Assembly (NCBI RefSeq): GCF_016907255.1
Contig: NZ_JAFBBQ010000001.1
Coordinates: 1,488,001 to 1,552,000, forward strand
Direction of reading: 5' to 3'
From: Microbacterium keratanolyticum
GTDB taxonomy: Bacteria > Actinomycetota > Actinomycetes > Actinomycetales > Microbacteriaceae
DNA length: 64,000 bases
The stretch's first letter is position 1. Each line of letters opens with the position of its first letter. Made by a program: the position numbers and the translations under genes. Below the pieces are notes generated by a model. It worked only from the letters and a program-made list of their open reading frames with translations. It was not told the origin of the DNA and searched no databases. Of this stretch, positions 43,064 through 52,086 are shown in pieces.

Positions 43064-44707
43064 ATGCATGCAGTGACGGCGGACAAAGCAGAGGCGCAGG
43101 CCCCGAGTCGCCGCGACTGGATGGCGCTCGCCGTCCTGGCCGCGGGACTCGGAATGATCGTCCTCGACGGAACGATCGTCGGTGTCGCATTGCCGGCGAT
43201 GATCGAGGATCTCGGGCTCACGCTCACCGATGCGCAGTGGGTCAACAGTCTGTACGCCGTGCTGCTGGCGGCGCTGCTCCTGTCGACGGGCAAGCTCGCA
43301 GACACCTGGGGGCGCAAGCGTCTGTTCCTCGCAGGCCTCCTCGTTTTCATGCTCGGCAGCGTGCTCGCCGCGATGGCGTCGGATGCGGGGCTGCTCATCG
43401 GGGCGCGCGCCGTGCAGGCCGTCGGCGCCGCGCTCATCATGCCGTCGACGCTGTCGACGGTGAACGCAGTGTTCCGCGGGAGGTACCGGGCGGCCGCGTT
43501 CGGCGTGTGGGGTGCAGTCATCTCGGGTGCGGCTGCGATCGGACCGCTGGCGGGTGGCGCGCTGACGCAGTGGGCGGGTTGGCACTGGATCTTCCTCGTG
43601 AACGTGCCGCTCGGGCTGATCGTGCTCGTCGCGGCGCTGTTCACCGTCCCCGAGACGCGCGCGGTCAAGAAGCTCCCGGGGGCCGACGTCGACGGGGCGC
43701 TGCTGAGCGCGATCGGCTTCGGCGCGCTCGTGTTCGCGGTGATCGAGGGGCCGGATCTCGGGTGGTGGGCGCCATCGGGCGACCTGCAGATCTTCGGATG
43801 GAAATGGCCGACGGATGCCCCGGTGTCGGCGGTTCCTGTCGCGTTCGCGATCGCGGCGGTGGCGCTCACGCTCTTCGTGATCTGGGAACGCCACCGGGAG
43901 CGCGTGCAACGTTCGGCGCTGCTCGACCTCAACCTCTTCGTGCTCCCGACCTTCTCCTGGGGAAACCTCACGGCGGCGATGGTCGCGGTCGGCGAGTTCG
44001 CGATCATCTTCGTCCTGCCGCTGTTCCTCATCAACGCGCTCGGCCTCGATGTGATGGGTGCGGGTCTCGTGCTCGCCGCGATGGCCATCGGCGCGTTCCT
44101 CTCCGGCGCGGCCGCACGGCATCTCGCTGCGCGGCTGGGGGCGCCCGGCACGGTGCTGCTGGGCCTCGGCCTCGAGGTGGTCGGCGCGGTCGTCATGGCG
44201 CTGCTGCTCACGAGCACGAGTCCCGGATGGCTGATCGCCGTGCCGCTGGTCGTCTATGGCCTCGGTTTGGGTCTCGCTTCCGCGCAGCTCACCGGAACGG
44301 TGCTGCGCGATGTGCCGGTGGACTCCTCGGGGCAGGCGTCCGCGACGCAGAGCACCGTGCGGCAGATCGGCTCCGCGCTCGGCACGGCTTTCGCGGGCGC
44401 GGCGTTGTCGGTCGCTCTCGCGATCACTCTGCCGGGTTCGCTCGCGGCGGCAGGCTTCAGCGGATCATCCGCCGATGCGCTCGCCGCGAGCACCCGTCAG
44501 TCTGCGGGCGCCGTCATCGGTCAGCTGCGCGCTCAGGGAGACGCGAGCACGCTCGGGGATCAGACGGCGACGGCTGTGGACGCCCTCGCGTCGGGATTCG
44601 CGGATGCCACGCGCTGGGCGGTCCTCATCGCCACTGCGTTCCTGATCCTGGGTTTCCTCGGTGCCCTGATGCTGCGCCGCGCCTCGCGAAGCACCTCAGC
44701 GGACTGA
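43064..44707 (+). CDS. MFS drug-efflux transporter, DHA2 (14-helix) family
   Basis: 547 residues and about 14 membrane helices. Family motifs are LDGTIVGVALPAMIEDLG in helix 1, LADTWGRKRLFLAG (motif A) and GPLAGGALTQWAGWHWIFLVNVP (quoted in part; motif C and DHA2 loop). It is probably a proton-driven exporter of toxic compounds. The ATG at 43064 has GAGAGGA upstream. A 10-bp palindrome GATTCGAATC at 43009-43018 may be an operator. The 3' end overlaps the convergent P-type ATPase gene by 12 bases. Confidence 0.9.
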   Translation: MHAVTADKAEAQAPSRRDWMALAVLAAGLGMIVLDGTIVGVALPAMIEDLGLTLTDAQWVNSLYAVLLAALLLSTGKLADTWGRKRLFLAGLLVFMLGSVLAAMASDAGLLIGARAVQAVGAALIMPSTLSTVNAVFRGRYRAAAFGVWGAVISGAAAIGPLAGGALTQWAGWHWIFLVNVPLGLIVLVAALFTVPETRAVKKLPGADVDGALLSAIGFGALVFAVIEGPDLGWWAPSGDLQIFGWKWPTDAPVSAVPVAFAIAAVALTLFVIWERHRERVQRSALLDLNLFVLPTFSWGNLTAAMVAVGEFAIIFVLPLFLINALGLDVMGAGLVLAAMAIGAFLSGAAARHLAARLGAPGTVLLGLGLEVVGAVVMALLLTSTSPGWLIAVPLVVYGLGLGLASAQLTGTVLRDVPVDSSGQASATQSTVRQIGSALGTAFAGAALSVALAITLPGSLAAAGFSGSSADALAASTRQSAGAVIGQLRAQGDASTLGDQTATAVDALASGFADATRWAVLIATAFLILGFLGALMLRRASRSTSAD

Positions 44708-47398
44708 CGCCGTGCGGCGCAGAAGCGCCTTCTGCGCTTCGACGACCAGCGGCACGATGACGGCCAGGGCGAGAACGGTGAGCCACTCGCTGCCGCTGAG
44801 CGAAACGGTGCCGATCAGGCGCTGCAGGAAGCCGAGCTCGACGCAGGCGACCGTCATGACCGCAGGGATCGCGAGCCACTTCAGCGCATTGGCGATCGGC
44901 GAGACGAACCCTGAGCCGGGGGAGCGACGCATCGCCAGCCCGCCGAGGATCGCACCGAAGCTCGCCACGGCGAAGGCCATGGTCACCGGGACGCTCGGCT
45001 GCTCGCCGTGGAGCTCGTCGGCACGGGTGAGCAGCGGCGTGATGGTCGTCGCAGCGATCACCGCACCGAACAGCAGCCACTGCAGCACGGCGCCCGGGTG
45101 CGAGAGCGTGACCTTCGGATCGCGTGGCGGACGCGACATGATGTCGTCGGGAACCGGGTCGAGCAGGATGACGATCACGGGGAACATGGTCGTGAAGAAG
45201 TTGAGGAACAGCACCATGAGGGGTGTCATCGGCACGCCCTCGTTGATGTTGAAGATGCTCGCGGTGAGGAACAGGATCACGAGCGAGAACAGCAGCGACA
45301 TCTGGAAGCGCGCGTAGCTGACGATCTTCTCGTAGATCGACCGGCCCACTGTGATCGCGGTGATGAGGGTGCCGAAGTTGTCATCGGTGAGGATCATGTT
45401 GCCGGCCTGCTTGGTCACCTCGCTGCCCGAGCCCATCGCGACGCCGACATCCGCCTGCTTGAGTGCCGCGGCATCGTTCACGGCGTCACCGGTCATCGCG
45501 ACGATGTCACCGGACTCCTGCATGAGCCGTGCGATGCGCAGCTTGTCCTCTGGCGTCACGCGGCCGAAGACGTGGATGTTCGGCAGCTGCGCGCTCAGCT
45601 CCGCGTCACTCATCGTGCGCAGGTCGCTGCCGCTCGCCGCGCCGGGGCCCAGATCGAGCTGCGCACCGATCGCCGCGGCGGTGATCGCGTGGTCGCCGGT
45701 GATCATGCGCACCTCGATGCCGGCTTCGTGCGCCGTGCGCACGGCGTCGACGGAGGAGGGGCGGAGCGGGTCGATGATGCCCACCATCCCGACGAAGACG
45801 AGGTCCTCGACGGCGCTCATGGGGTTGGCGGTCATGGCCGCCTCCAGCGCGTCGTCGGCGCGGAAGGCGAACGCGAGCACTCGCAGGCCCTGCTCGGACA
45901 GCTCTCGCTGTGCCTGCTCGATGCGCGCCCGTTCCTCTTCGATGTCCACATGTGTGCCGTCGGCGGTCATGGCCTGGGAGCATCGGGCGAGCACGACATC
46001 CACTCCGCCCTTGACGACGCTCAGCAGGCGCTCCTCGCCGCGCACGGGGGCGTGGTGGAAGGTGGCCATGAACTTGTACTCGGAGTCGAAGGGCACCTCG
46101 GCCACGCGCGGGTACTCCCGGCGGGTCAGTTCGGCATCGACGCCGAGCTTCGCGGCGAGCACGATCAGCGCCGCTTCTGTGGGATCGCCGATGACGGTGC
46201 CGGTGTCGGAGACCGTCGCATCGCTGCAGAGGCAGAGACCGTAGGCGAGGGCGGTGAAGTCGGGCACGGTGGTGCCGGCGGCGCCGCGGATCTCGCCCTG
46301 CTTGGAGTAGCCGCCTCCGCTCACGGTGAACCACTCGTGTGCGAAGTAGAGCTTCTGCACCGTCATCTCGTTGAGGGTCAGGGTGCCCGTCTTGTCGGAG
46401 TTGATCGCGCTCGTGGCGCCCAGCGTCTCGACGTCAGCGAGGTTCTTCACGACCGCGCGATGAGCGGCGAGCATCTTGGCTCCGTAGGCGAGCATCCCCT
46501 GCACGAAGGTCGGCATGCCGGAGGGGATCGCCGAGATGGCCATGGAGATTCCGAGCAGCAGCAGCGCCTCGAAGGGCTGCTGGCGGGCCACGCCGATCAC
46601 GACGATGATGGCGACCGCGCCCCAGGCGATGAGGGCGAGCACCTTGGTGAGCGAGCGCAGCTCCCGCTGCAGCGGCGACAGCGTCGGCTCGACGGCGGCG
46701 AGCAGTTCGGCGATCCGACCCATCTGCGTCGCGGCGCCCGTATCGGTCACGACCACGGTGGCGGTGCCGCGTGTGATCTGTGTGTTCTGGAAGACCATCG
46801 AGCTGCGATCGCCGAGTGTCGCATCGGTGTCGACGACCGCGTCGACGCCCTTGTCGACCGGTGCGCTCTCACCGGTGAGCGCGGCCTCCTGCGCTTCGAG
46901 GCGCGCCGCGCGGAGGATGCGCGCATCCGCGGGCACGAGGTCTCCCGCCTCGAGCAGCACGATATCGCCGGGGACGAGCTCCGAGGCCGGGATCTCTTGC
47001 GTCGATCCGTCCCGCACCACGCGGGCGTGCGGGATCTGCAGGTCTGAGAGGGCGTCGACCGCGGCACGCGCCGACATCTCCTGCCGCGCCCCCATGACGA
47101 CGTTGACGACCACGAGCAGGCCGACCATCACCGCGACCGGGATCTGATTGATGAAGCAGCTCACGACGGTGACGGCGATGAGCATGATGTTCATCGGATC
47201 CACGAGCAGGCGCAGCGAGATCTGCCAGAGCGAGGGCCCCCGTTCGGCGGGGATCGTGTTGCTGCCGTACCGCTCTCGCCGCTGCGCGACCTCGCTCGAG
47301 GAGAGTCCCGTGGTCGGAGCGACGCCGAGGGCCTCGGTCACGGCTTCCGGGGAGCGGGCGAACCAGACGTCGGGCTGGTCGGAGGTGGATGCGGTCAT
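44696..47398 (-). CDS. P-type cation-transporting ATPase with atypical ion-site motifs
   Basis: 900 residues. Order: N-terminal cation ATPase domain, TGES (175-178), phosphorylation site DKTGT (335-339), hinge TGDAVNDAAAL, and about ten membrane helices, as in P2-type Ca2+/Mn2+/Na+ pumps. Two ion-site motifs deviate: helix 4 reads AIPSGMP (290-296) where P2 pumps have PEGLP, and helix 6 reads NFFTTMFP where SERCA-like pumps have N-x-x-T-D. The transported ion is therefore uncertain. The start at 47398 gives the normal N-terminus; upstream in-frame sequence overlaps the divergent promoter region. Confidence 0.9.
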   Translation of the reverse strand: MTASTSDQPDVWFARSPEAVTEALGVAPTTGLSSSEVAQRRERYGSNTIPAERGPSLWQISLRLLVDPMNIMLIAVTVVSCFINQIPVAVMVGLLVVVNVVMGARQEMSARAAVDALSDLQIPHARVVRDGSTQEIPASELVPGDIVLLEAGDLVPADARILRAARLEAQEAALTGESAPVDKGVDAVVDTDATLGDRSSMVFQNTQITRGTATVVVTDTGAATQMGRIAELLAAVEPTLSPLQRELRSLTKVLALIAWGAVAIIVVIGVARQQPFEALLLLGISMAISAIPSGMPTFVQGMLAYGAKMLAAHRAVVKNLADVETLGATSAINSDKTGTLTLNEMTVQKLYFAHEWFTVSGGGYSKQGEIRGAAGTTVPDFTALAYGLCLCSDATVSDTGTVIGDPTEAALIVLAAKLGVDAELTRREYPRVAEVPFDSEYKFMATFHHAPVRGEERLLSVVKGGVDVVLARCSQAMTADGTHVDIEEERARIEQAQRELSEQGLRVLAFAFRADDALEAAMTANPMSAVEDLVFVGMVGIIDPLRPSSVDAVRTAHEAGIEVRMITGDHAITAAAIGAQLDLGPGAASGSDLRTMSDAELSAQLPNIHVFGRVTPEDKLRIARLMQESGDIVAMTGDAVNDAAALKQADVGVAMGSGSEVTKQAGNMILTDDNFGTLITAITVGRSIYEKIVSYARFQMSLLFSLVILFLTASIFNINEGVPMTPLMVLFLNFFTTMFPVIVILLDPVPDDIMSRPPRDPKVTLSHPGAVLQWLLFGAVIAATTITPLLTRADELHGEQPSVPVTMAFAVASFGAILGGLAMRRSPGSGFVSPIANALKWLAIPAVMTVACVELGFLQRLIGTVSLSGSEWLTVLALAVIVPLVVEAQKALLRRTASVR

Positions 47399-47481
47399 GT
47401 GCGTCGCCCTTCGCAGGAGTATGCGGTCAGTCTGGCGCACGCCACGGCGAGGCGGAAGACGGATGTCCGTGTTCCGTCGTG

Positions 47482-47501
47482 TCGAATCGATTCGATAGAA
47501 T
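47482..47501. promoter_or_regulatory. Palindromic operator and -10 of the MATE gene
   Basis: TCGAATCGATTCGA at 47482-47495 is a perfect 14-bp palindrome immediately followed by TAGAAT (47496-47501), a good -10. A repressor bound here would block the promoter. It lies in the 161-base divergent gap between the P-type ATPase and MATE genes. Confidence 0.6.
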
Positions 47502-47559
47502 CGACTGACGGTGCCGCATCCGACACCCCACATCCCCCGTTTCTGTTCTGCGAGCACCC

Positions 47560-49053
47560 ATGGCTACCTCCCTGACCACTGGCCGCCCCTGGCGCGTCAT
47601 CCTGGCTTTCTCGATCCCCCTACTGATCGGCAACGTCGTACAGCAGCTGTACCAGTTCGCCGACGCGATCGTCGTGGGGCGTCACCTCGGCGTCAACTCG
47701 CTCGCCGCCGTCGGGGCGACCGGAAGCCTGCTGTTCCTGCTTCTCGGCTTCGCCTGGGGTGTGACGTCCGGCTTCGCGATCCCCACCGCGCAGGCCTACG
47801 GCGCGCGTGATGCGGCAGGCGTACGACGTTCGGTGGCCGCGGGGACCGTGCTCACCGGCATCCTGAGCATCCTGCTGACGATCGTCGCGCCTCTCGTCAG
47901 TGAGCCTGCCCTTCGCCTGATGCAGACGCCGCCCGAGCTGCTCGCGGAGGCCACGGTCTTCACGCAGATCAGCTTCCTGGGCGCCAGCGCCATGATGGCC
48001 TTCAACTACCTGGCCGCGATCGTCCGCGCGATCGGCGACTCGCGCACACCGCTCATCTTCCTGTCGATCTCGTGCGTGCTCAACGTCGGCCTCGTCGTGC
48101 TCATGGTCGGCCCGCTCGGGTGGGGAGTCGCCGGCGCGGCGCTCGCGACCGTCGTCGCCCAGGTCATCTCCGTGCTCATGTGCCTCGAGTTCGTGCGTCG
48201 TCGCCTGCAGGACCTCAAGGTCTCGCGCGCGGACTTCCGTGCCGTCACGAAGGCCGACCTCGGCGAGCACCTGCGCATCGGGCTGCCGATGGGCTTCCAG
48301 GCCTCGATCATCGCGATCGGCACGCTCACGGTGCAGGTGGCCCTCAACACCCTCGGTGCGGATGCCGTCGCCGCCTACACGACCGGATCCCGCGTCGACG
48401 GTCTCGCCGTCGCGCTGCTGTCCTCGCTCGGACTCGCGGTGTCGATGTACGTCGCGCAGAACCACGGCGGCAAGCGCCCCGACCGCATCCGCAAGGGTGT
48501 GGTCGAGGCAACCTGGATGTCGATCATCGCGGCCGTCGTCCTCGGTGCGCTGCTCGTGGCCTTCGGCACTCCGATGATTCGACTTTTCGTCGGCGAAGGC
48601 TCTGACAACGTCGTCGAGATGGCGCACCTCATGCTCATCATCAACGGCCTCAGCTACAGCGCCCTGGCCGTGCTGTTCGTGCTGCGCGGCGCCCTGCAGG
48701 GGCTCGGCCACACGCTGATCCCCACTGTGACAGGTGTCATCGAGCTCGTCATGCGCGTTGCTGCGGCCATCATCCTCGGGGCGCTGCTCGACTTCACGGG
48801 TGTCGCGCTCAGCAACACCCTCGCCTGGGTGGGCGCCGCTGCGCTGCTGATCCCCGCGTACATCAAGGAGCACCGCCGACTCGCGAAGCTCCCGATCGAG
48901 CCGGACGAGCCGACGCTCACGACACCGATCGCGATCGTCGGCCCCGTCGATGGCTCGATGAACGTGGACGCCGTGGTCACCACGACCCAGCCGATCGCCG
49001 TCGTCAAGAAGTCGTCGACGCGGATGCTGCGCCGCCGCGAACCGCAACGATGA
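47560..49053 (+). CDS. MATE-family multidrug/organic cation efflux transporter
   Basis: 497 residues, 12 predicted helices. It starts RPWRVILAFSIPLLIGNVVQQLYQF, the typical MATE (DinF/NorM-like) opening with FADAIVVGRHLG, and repeats the pattern in the second half (IGLPMGFQASIIAIG). A 60-residue hydrophilic C-terminal tail is unusual in length. No SD is visible before the ATG. Na+- or H+-driven drug or metabolite export is expected. Confidence 0.92.
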   Translation: MATSLTTGRPWRVILAFSIPLLIGNVVQQLYQFADAIVVGRHLGVNSLAAVGATGSLLFLLLGFAWGVTSGFAIPTAQAYGARDAAGVRRSVAAGTVLTGILSILLTIVAPLVSEPALRLMQTPPELLAEATVFTQISFLGASAMMAFNYLAAIVRAIGDSRTPLIFLSISCVLNVGLVVLMVGPLGWGVAGAALATVVAQVISVLMCLEFVRRRLQDLKVSRADFRAVTKADLGEHLRIGLPMGFQASIIAIGTLTVQVALNTLGADAVAAYTTGSRVDGLAVALLSSLGLAVSMYVAQNHGGKRPDRIRKGVVEATWMSIIAAVVLGALLVAFGTPMIRLFVGEGSDNVVEMAHLMLIINGLSYSALAVLFVLRGALQGLGHTLIPTVTGVIELVMRVAAAIILGALLDFTGVALSNTLAWVGAAALLIPAYIKEHRRLAKLPIEPDEPTLTTPIAIVGPVDGSMNVDAVVTTTQPIAVVKKSSTRMLRRREPQR

Positions 49054-49081
49054 GCACGCTCTGCGCGACTAGCGTTAAGCG

Positions 49082-50026
49082 GTGACATCCGCGCCCCTTC
49101 GCTCCCGCCTGCGCTGGAGCGGCCTGAGCCGACAAGAGCTCGCGCTCATCGTGATCACCGTCTTCTGGGGCGGAACGTTCCTGATCGTGCATACGGCGAT
49201 GGATCACAGCGGTCCGATGTTCTTCGTCGGGGTGCGGTTCCTCACCGCCGGTCTGCTGTGTGCCGTGCTGTTCTGGCGGGTGCTGCGCGGCATCCGCTGG
49301 CGGGAGATCCTCGCCGGTGCGGCGATCGGCGCTGCCATCTTCGGCGGATATGGTCTGCAGACCGCGGGGCTGCAGACCATCGACTCGAGCACCTCTGCAT
49401 TCATCACCGCCTTCTACGTGCCGCTGGTTCCCCTGCTGCAGTGGATCGTCTTCCGCAAAGCGCCGCGCGCGCTGACGCTCGTCGGTCTGGCGCTTGCCTT
49501 CATCGGGCTCCTTCTCGTGGCCGGTCCCACAGCCGACGGCTTCGCGTTCGGCGAGGGAGAGATCCTCACCCTGATCAGCACGATCCCGATCGCCGCGGAG
49601 ATCATCCTGATCAGCCTGTTCACCGCGAAGTTCGACCTGGGCCGGCTCACCGTCGTGCAGCTGCTCACGGCCGGCGTGCTCGGCTTCGCCGCCATGCCGG
49701 TCGTCGGTGAGAGCGTGCCCGCGTTCTCCTGGGTGTGGGTGCTCGCCGCGGTTGGCATGGGGGCAGTCAGCGCGCTGATTCAGCTCACGATGACCTGGGC
49801 GCAGCGCTCGGTCTCGCCGACGAAGGCGACGATCATCTACGCCGCCGAGCCCGTGTGGGCGGGTGTCGTCGGGCGCATCGCGGGCGAGCGCATCCCAGCT
49901 CTCGCGATCCTCGGCGCCGGGCTCATCATTCTGGGCACGCTGGTCAGCGAGTTGAGGATCCGGCGGCGTGGGGCGGATGCCCCCGTCGTCAGCCCTTCGC
50001 CAGAAACTCCAGCGCCGCCTCCTTGA
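49082..50026 (+). CDS. EamA/DMT family transporter
   Basis: A 314-residue protein with ten helices in two EamA repeats. ALIVITVFWGGTFLIVHTAM opens repeat 1, and YAAEPVWAGVVGRIAGERI is typical of repeat 2. It is probably a metabolite or amino-acid exporter. Start is GTG. A TAGCGT -10 (49070-49075) places the transcript start at the GTG itself, implying a leaderless message. The 3' end overlaps the convergent hydrolase gene by 38 bases. Confidence 0.9.
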   Translation: MTSAPLRSRLRWSGLSRQELALIVITVFWGGTFLIVHTAMDHSGPMFFVGVRFLTAGLLCAVLFWRVLRGIRWREILAGAAIGAAIFGGYGLQTAGLQTIDSSTSAFITAFYVPLVPLLQWIVFRKAPRALTLVGLALAFIGLLLVAGPTADGFAFGEGEILTLISTIPIAAEIILISLFTAKFDLGRLTVVQLLTAGVLGFAAMPVVGESVPAFSWVWVLAAVGMGAVSALIQLTMTWAQRSVSPTKATIIYAAEPVWAGVVGRIAGERIPALAILGAGLIILGTLVSELRIRRRGADAPVVSPSPETPAPPP

Positions 50027-50759
50027 ACGCGCGCGACCCCGGAGCGTTGAAGTGATTGCGGCCCGGGATCTCGAAGAACTCACTGTTGGGGCACGACGCG
50101 GCCAGCGCCCGTGACCCTTCGATGACGGTGTCTTCCGAGCCGGTCGCGAACAGCGTCGGCGTCGTCGGGGCGTTCGACGCGTCGGGGTTGATCGTGCGCG
50201 AGACGCGCATGCCCTCCGCGAGTGCGAGCAGCGCGGTCAGATCGTTGCCGGGAACACGCTCGGTCAGGGCGATGTACGCCTGCGTCGTCACATCCTGGAC
50301 GGGCGTGCCGTTGAGGATGTAGGCGCGAACCTCGTCGAGATCGAGGCGCTCCAGGGGGATGCCCTCGGGGACGCCCCCGAGGATGGCCCGCGAGATGCGG
50401 TGCGGCAGGTCGCGAACGACCTCCCATCCCACGCGCGCGCCGAGCGAGTAGCCCAGGTACATCGCGTCGTCGACGAGGTAGGTGTCCATCACCGTCTCGA
50501 CATCGTTCGCGAGGGTGCGCATCGCATACGCCTCGCCCTCATGGGGTTTGTCGCTCTTGCCGTGCCCGCGCTGGTCGAGCGCGAGCACGCGGTACCCCTC
50601 GCGGGTCAGGGCGCGTATCCATCCCGTGAGCACCCAGGTGTCGCGCGCGCTGGACGCGAAGCCGTGCACCGCGACGATCACGGGGGCATCGAGTTCGCCC
50701 CACGTGTACGTCGCCAGGCGGGTGCCGTCCGCCGCATAGACATACTGGGGATCGGGCAT
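49989..50759 (-). CDS. Alpha/beta hydrolase
   Basis: 256 residues. The fold shows VIVAVHGFASS (oxyanion strand), ALDQRGHGKSDKP, a nucleophile elbow GYSLGARV (Ser in GxSxG), an acid in TGSEDTVI and the His in GRNHFNAPG. It is a single-domain cytoplasmic enzyme, perhaps an esterase or haloalkane-dehalogenase relative; the substrate is unknown. The ATG at 50759 has no clear SD. A GTG 33 bases upstream lies one base after GGAGG, too close for normal initiation, so the start is uncertain. Confidence 0.87.
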   Translation of the reverse strand: MPDPQYVYAADGTRLATYTWGELDAPVIVAVHGFASSARDTWVLTGWIRALTREGYRVLALDQRGHGKSDKPHEGEAYAMRTLANDVETVMDTYLVDDAMYLGYSLGARVGWEVVRDLPHRISRAILGGVPEGIPLERLDLDEVRAYILNGTPVQDVTTQAYIALTERVPGNDLTALLALAEGMRVSRTINPDASNAPTTPTLFATGSEDTVIEGSRALAASCPNSEFFEIPGRNHFNAPGSRAFKEAALEFLAKG

Positions 50760-50939
50760 TGCGGTGAGTTCAGCGAGAGGTTCAGCCACACCTCCATCTT
50801 GCTCCCTTCTCCGCGGCCGGGATCGGAATCGCCCTCCGGCATGCCCGGGGGGCGGATCCGTATCCTTGCAGGGACTCAGGAGATCCCTCACAGCGCGCGC
50901 GTAGACTGGGGAGGTACCCCGTCTGTCAGAGGATTGAAC

Positions 50940-51638
50940 ATGCCGGCACCTGTTGCCCACACCTTTACAGCGCGCACCGTGCAGTCCCTGCGCGCGCTGT
51001 TCGCGGCCGCTGCCGCTCTCATGATCACCTTCTCGTCGGATCATTCGGCGCAGGTCGGTCTCGCCGTCTTCAGCGGTTTCGCCGTCGCCACCGCGCTCGT
51101 GTGCGTTCTCGCCGCATGGCTCGTCGCCGCGTCCGGCAACCGCTGGCCGTGGGTGCTTCTCGCGGCGATCAGCTTCATCGCCGGTGTCGCCGGCGGTGTT
51201 CCGATGTGGCGCAGCGACGTGCTCTTCTTCGTGCTGGTGATCGTCTGGGCGGCGGCCACGGGCCTGGTCGAGCTCATCGTCGGCATCCGCGGTCGACGAG
51301 CGCGCGCCCAGGGAGTCGTGTCCGTTCCGGGCGGTGTGGCCGACGAGAGCACGCGCGACGCACTCCTCATCGGAGCCGTCGGGATGCTGCTTGCCGTCGT
51401 CCTGCTCGTGGTTCCGGTGCAGTACGCGCTCGACTACTCGATCGAGGGGGCGGGCGACTTCACGCTCACCGGCATCACGATCGCCGTCGGCCTCTTCGGA
51501 GGGTACGCGGCCATCGTCGCCGTCATCCTCGGCATCGCCGCCTTCTCTCCGCGCACGACCACCCCAGACCGTGCCGACATCATCACCGAAGCCCCCGCGC
51601 CGCGCGCTGAGGCGACCGACAAGGGAGGCCACGCATGA
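50940..51638 (+). CDS. Membrane protein of unknown function
   Basis: 232 residues with about six helices (for example LRALFAAAAALMITF, GFAVATALVCVLAAWLVA and LFFVLVIVWAAATGLVELIVG) and a hydrophilic C-terminal tail. The layout resembles HdeD-like or other small actinobacterial membrane proteins but is not diagnostic. TAGACT (50902-50907) is a good -10 and AGAGGA a proper SD. It overlaps the following small membrane-protein gene by four bases. Confidence 0.75.
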   Translation: MPAPVAHTFTARTVQSLRALFAAAAALMITFSSDHSAQVGLAVFSGFAVATALVCVLAAWLVAASGNRWPWVLLAAISFIAGVAGGVPMWRSDVLFFVLVIVWAAATGLVELIVGIRGRRARAQGVVSVPGGVADESTRDALLIGAVGMLLAVVLLVVPVQYALDYSIEGAGDFTLTGITIAVGLFGGYAAIVAVILGIAAFSPRTTTPDRADIITEAPAPRAEATDKGGHA

Positions 51639-51994
51639 GCGACAAGACCACCCGCCGCGACCTGCTGCGACCGCTTCACCTTCTTCTCATCGCGCTCGCG
51701 TGCGGTGTGTTCGCGGCTGTGGTGACGCTGTTCTCCACGGGTGCCTTCACGTCTCGTGTCAACGACCTCATCTCGCGGGGGCTGTATGAGGGCCTCACGC
51801 CGGTCGCGCTCAGCCTCGTCGTCGGCGGTGCCGCGTTCATCGTGACGCTCCTCGGCCTCGCGATGCTCATGCTCGCCGTCGATCCCGCCGAGGTCACCAA
51901 AACCGTCGACCGCCCCGTGCTCTACGACGCGTCCGCCGATGACGCAGAGGGCGACGCCCCCGCCGGCGGCACCCCGAAGACCACGCACCCGTAG
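51635..51994 (+). CDS. Small two-helix membrane protein
   Basis: 119 residues. Helices lie at about 14-36 (PLHLLLIALACGVFAAVV) and 58-82 (VALSLVVGGAAFIVTLLGLA), with an acidic cytoplasmic tail. Unrecognised. Coupled to the preceding membrane protein by an ATGA overlap and followed by a hairpin, so the two probably form one unit. This arrangement next to purB is common in related actinobacteria as far as general recollection goes; function unknown. Confidence 0.75.
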   Translation: MSDKTTRRDLLRPLHLLLIALACGVFAAVVTLFSTGAFTSRVNDLISRGLYEGLTPVALSLVVGGAAFIVTLLGLAMLMLAVDPAEVTKTVDRPVLYDASADDAEGDAPAGGTPKTTHP

Positions 51995-52039
51995 GGTCGG
52001 CTCACGCGCGCTCGCGTGTCCGCACCTCTGTGCAACGCA

Positions 52040-52071
52040 GAAGCGCACGCCCCCGTGGGGACGTGCGCTTC
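52040..52071. terminator. Bidirectional terminator between the membrane-protein operon and purB
   Basis: A 10-bp stem GAAGCGCACG/CGTGCGCTTC (52040-52049 with 52062-52071) with an internal CCCC/GGGG pairing in the loop. It ends 15 bases before the purB stop codon on the other strand. Confidence 0.8.
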
Positions 52072-52086
52072 GTGCTTTACGTCGGA

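Noticed and set aside
50760..51632. Long minus-strand reading frame continuing upstream of the alpha/beta hydrolase
   Set aside because: It runs antisense through a well-supported membrane-protein gene with its own -10 and SD; the upstream translation is Arg/His/Asp-rich, typical of a shadow frame.
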